A DNA stretch of 64,000 nt from contig NZ_BATR01000053.1 in the NCBI RefSeq assembly GCF_000739655.1, positions 1 through 64,000 on the forward strand, in the 5' to 3' direction. Positions 62,879 to 64,000 of this stretch are shown piece by piece (within the stretch, counting starts at the first letter, position 1; the number at the start of each line of letters is the position of its first letter). The stretch is from Verrucomicrobium sp. BvORR106 (GTDB taxonomy: Bacteria; Verrucomicrobiota; Verrucomicrobiia; Verrucomicrobiales; Verrucomicrobiaceae). A program made the translations under genes and the position numbers. The notes under the pieces are model-generated. The model was not told the DNA's origin. It searched no databases and saw only the letters and a list, made by a program, of their open reading frames with translations.

Positions 62879-63955
62879 ATGCGACTGATTCCATCTTTTC
62901 CGAGACCGGGGTGCTTCAGCCGGTCGCTTGTTTCTTTGGTGTGCTTTGCCCTGGTCGGGGGCTGGGTGTTGGATGGCAGTGTGTTCGGCCAGGAAGTCCT
63001 GCCCGACGAACTGCGTACCAACGGCGCGGGCAGTCTCAAGGCGGTCCAGCCCGTCAAGAATCTCGCCATGCAGAGCGCCATTCAGCTAGGCAAGAGCAAG
63101 GAAAAAACGCTCACTGGGGTGGCAGCCACGCCAGACGGCTACATCCTCACCCTCGCTAGCGAGGCGGAACCGCTGAAACCTCTGCGCGCTTTCCTTTCCG
63201 ATGGAACCAGCGCCGAGGTTCGCGAGGTCAAACGCGATGACCGGCTCAATCTGCTGCTCCTGAAAGTGGACCGGGCAGGTTTCATGCCTGCGGCCTGGGG
63301 TGAATCGCTCTCCCTGGACATCGGCCACTGGGTGGTGAGTCCCACTGAGCATGGCAGCGAGGTGCGGCTGGGGGTGGTGAGCGCCAACCGCCGTGCCATC
63401 CCCAACTCTGGCGCGGTTCTGGGCGTGCGCTTCGGGCTGGATGACGCTGATGTGGGTGTCATGGTGGAGGAAGTGGCCGCAGACAGTCCGGCAAACTTGG
63501 CGGGCATCTTGAAGGATGACGTCATCCTGGCAGTGGATGGCAAGGGAGTGTCCAAGAATGAAGCCGTGGCCCGCATCGTCTCGGGGCGGCAGCCAGGGGA
63601 TCTGATCAAGATCAAGTACCGCCGGTCCGGCGCAGACAAGGAGACGGAAGTGCGTCTCGCCAGCAAGAGCCGCGTGCTCATGAACTGGGCGGGAGAGGAC
63701 TTTGGCAATCACGGCACCTCCTTCCGCACCGACAACTATCCGGAGATCATCCAGCATGATCTGCCCCTGGGCCCCATGGACATGGGCGGTGCCGTCTTTG
63801 ATCTGCACGGCCGCGCCATTGCCATCAATGTGGCCCGCGTGGACCGCGTCACCAACTACGCCCTGCCCGTCGAGGCCTTCCTGCCCGACCTGCTGAAGTG
63901 GTTGCGTGAAGACCGGCTCGCAGAAAAAGAGAAGGCCAAAAAGCGGGAGAAGTGA
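62879..63955 (+). CDS. HtrA-like pseudoprotease with PDZ domain
   Basis: 358 residues with a signal peptide (LVSLVCFALVGGWVLDGSVFG). The fold follows the upstream HtrA-like protein, but all three catalytic positions have changed: the His region reads ILTLASEAEPL, the Asp region RDDRLNLLLLKV, and the Ser region LGPMDMGGAVFD where GNSGG is expected. A PDZ domain (about 190-270: VMVEEVAADSPANLAGILKDD) lies before the Ser-equivalent region, between the two halves of the domain, an unusual order. The last residues are highly charged (EKEKAKKREK). Probably a regulator or partner of the active protease. Confidence 0.8.
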   Translation: MRLIPSFPRPGCFSRSLVSLVCFALVGGWVLDGSVFGQEVLPDELRTNGAGSLKAVQPVKNLAMQSAIQLGKSKEKTLTGVAATPDGYILTLASEAEPLKPLRAFLSDGTSAEVREVKRDDRLNLLLLKVDRAGFMPAAWGESLSLDIGHWVVSPTEHGSEVRLGVVSANRRAIPNSGAVLGVRFGLDDADVGVMVEEVAADSPANLAGILKDDVILAVDGKGVSKNEAVARIVSGRQPGDLIKIKYRRSGADKETEVRLASKSRVLMNWAGEDFGNHGTSFRTDNYPEIIQHDLPLGPMDMGGAVFDLHGRAIAINVARVDRVTNYALPVEAFLPDLLKWLREDRLAEKEKAKKREK

Positions 63956-64000
63956 GAGGCTTCGGCCAGCTCGCCGAGTTCAAAATCGATTGCCTTTCTT

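Overview
The window looks like chromosome from a Verrucomicrobiaceae-type member of Verrucomicrobiota (Verrucomicrobium / Roseimicrobium / Prosthecobacter relatives), with high GC and GC-rich third positions. This is inferred from family content: two DUF1501 + DUF1549/DUF1553 cytochrome-type modules, a four-gene Verru_Chthon pseudopilin cassette, a type I sulfatase, a very large beta-strand-repeat protein with a PEP-CTERM tail, and a squalene-hopene-cyclase-like gene. No rRNA, tRNA, CRISPR array, transposase or phage gene was seen.

Layout. 0.46-7.5 kb: a two-protein NRPS (C-A-T-C, then A-T-TE). 7.6-9.8 kb: a methyltransferase divergent from a GlxA-type regulator. 10.1-17.4 kb: the Verru_Chthon cassette (three prepilin-like proteins and a 1151-residue PilX-like protein) and a secreted sulfatase. 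17.6-20.2 kb: an SsuABC-type sulfonate/nitrate/taurine ABC importer. 20.2-20.8 kb: non-coding, with REP-like hairpins. 20.8-24.3 kb: a LolD/MacB-type ATPase and an FtsX-type permease broken by a frameshift at a run of six G. 24.5-28.8 kb: a FadR-type regulator, DUF1501 and DUF1549/DUF1553. 28.8-30.9 kb: three small membrane proteins of unknown role. 31.1-38.2 kb: the giant PEP-CTERM repeat protein with an internal duplication. 38.3-39.1 kb: a secreted esterase.

39.3-44.9 kb is the most unusual block. It holds a methyltransferase-GT10 fusion, an uncatalogued 44-codon acidic ORF, a GT1 glycosyltransferase and a protein fusing three glycosyltransferase domains (GT32-, GT2- and Anp1/GT62-like). 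The small ORF could be a peptide substrate, which would make this a candidate glycopeptide/RiPP-like system; that is a hypothesis. 45.0-47.3 kb: DUF417 protein, AraC regulator and pirin. 47.6-54.9 kb: a second DUF1501 / DUF1549-DUF1553 operon ending in a cytochrome-WD40 protein. 54.9-61.8 kb (minus strand): valS, squalene cyclase, CMP-sugar synthetase and a putative glycosyltransferase. 61.9-64 kb: an HtrA-like protease followed by a homologue that has lost its catalytic residues.

Start codons were chosen from domain boundaries, overlaps and visible ribosome binding sites. Many genes here have no clear Shine-Dalgarno sequence, so several starts are provisional. All family names come from reading motifs by eye, not from database searches.
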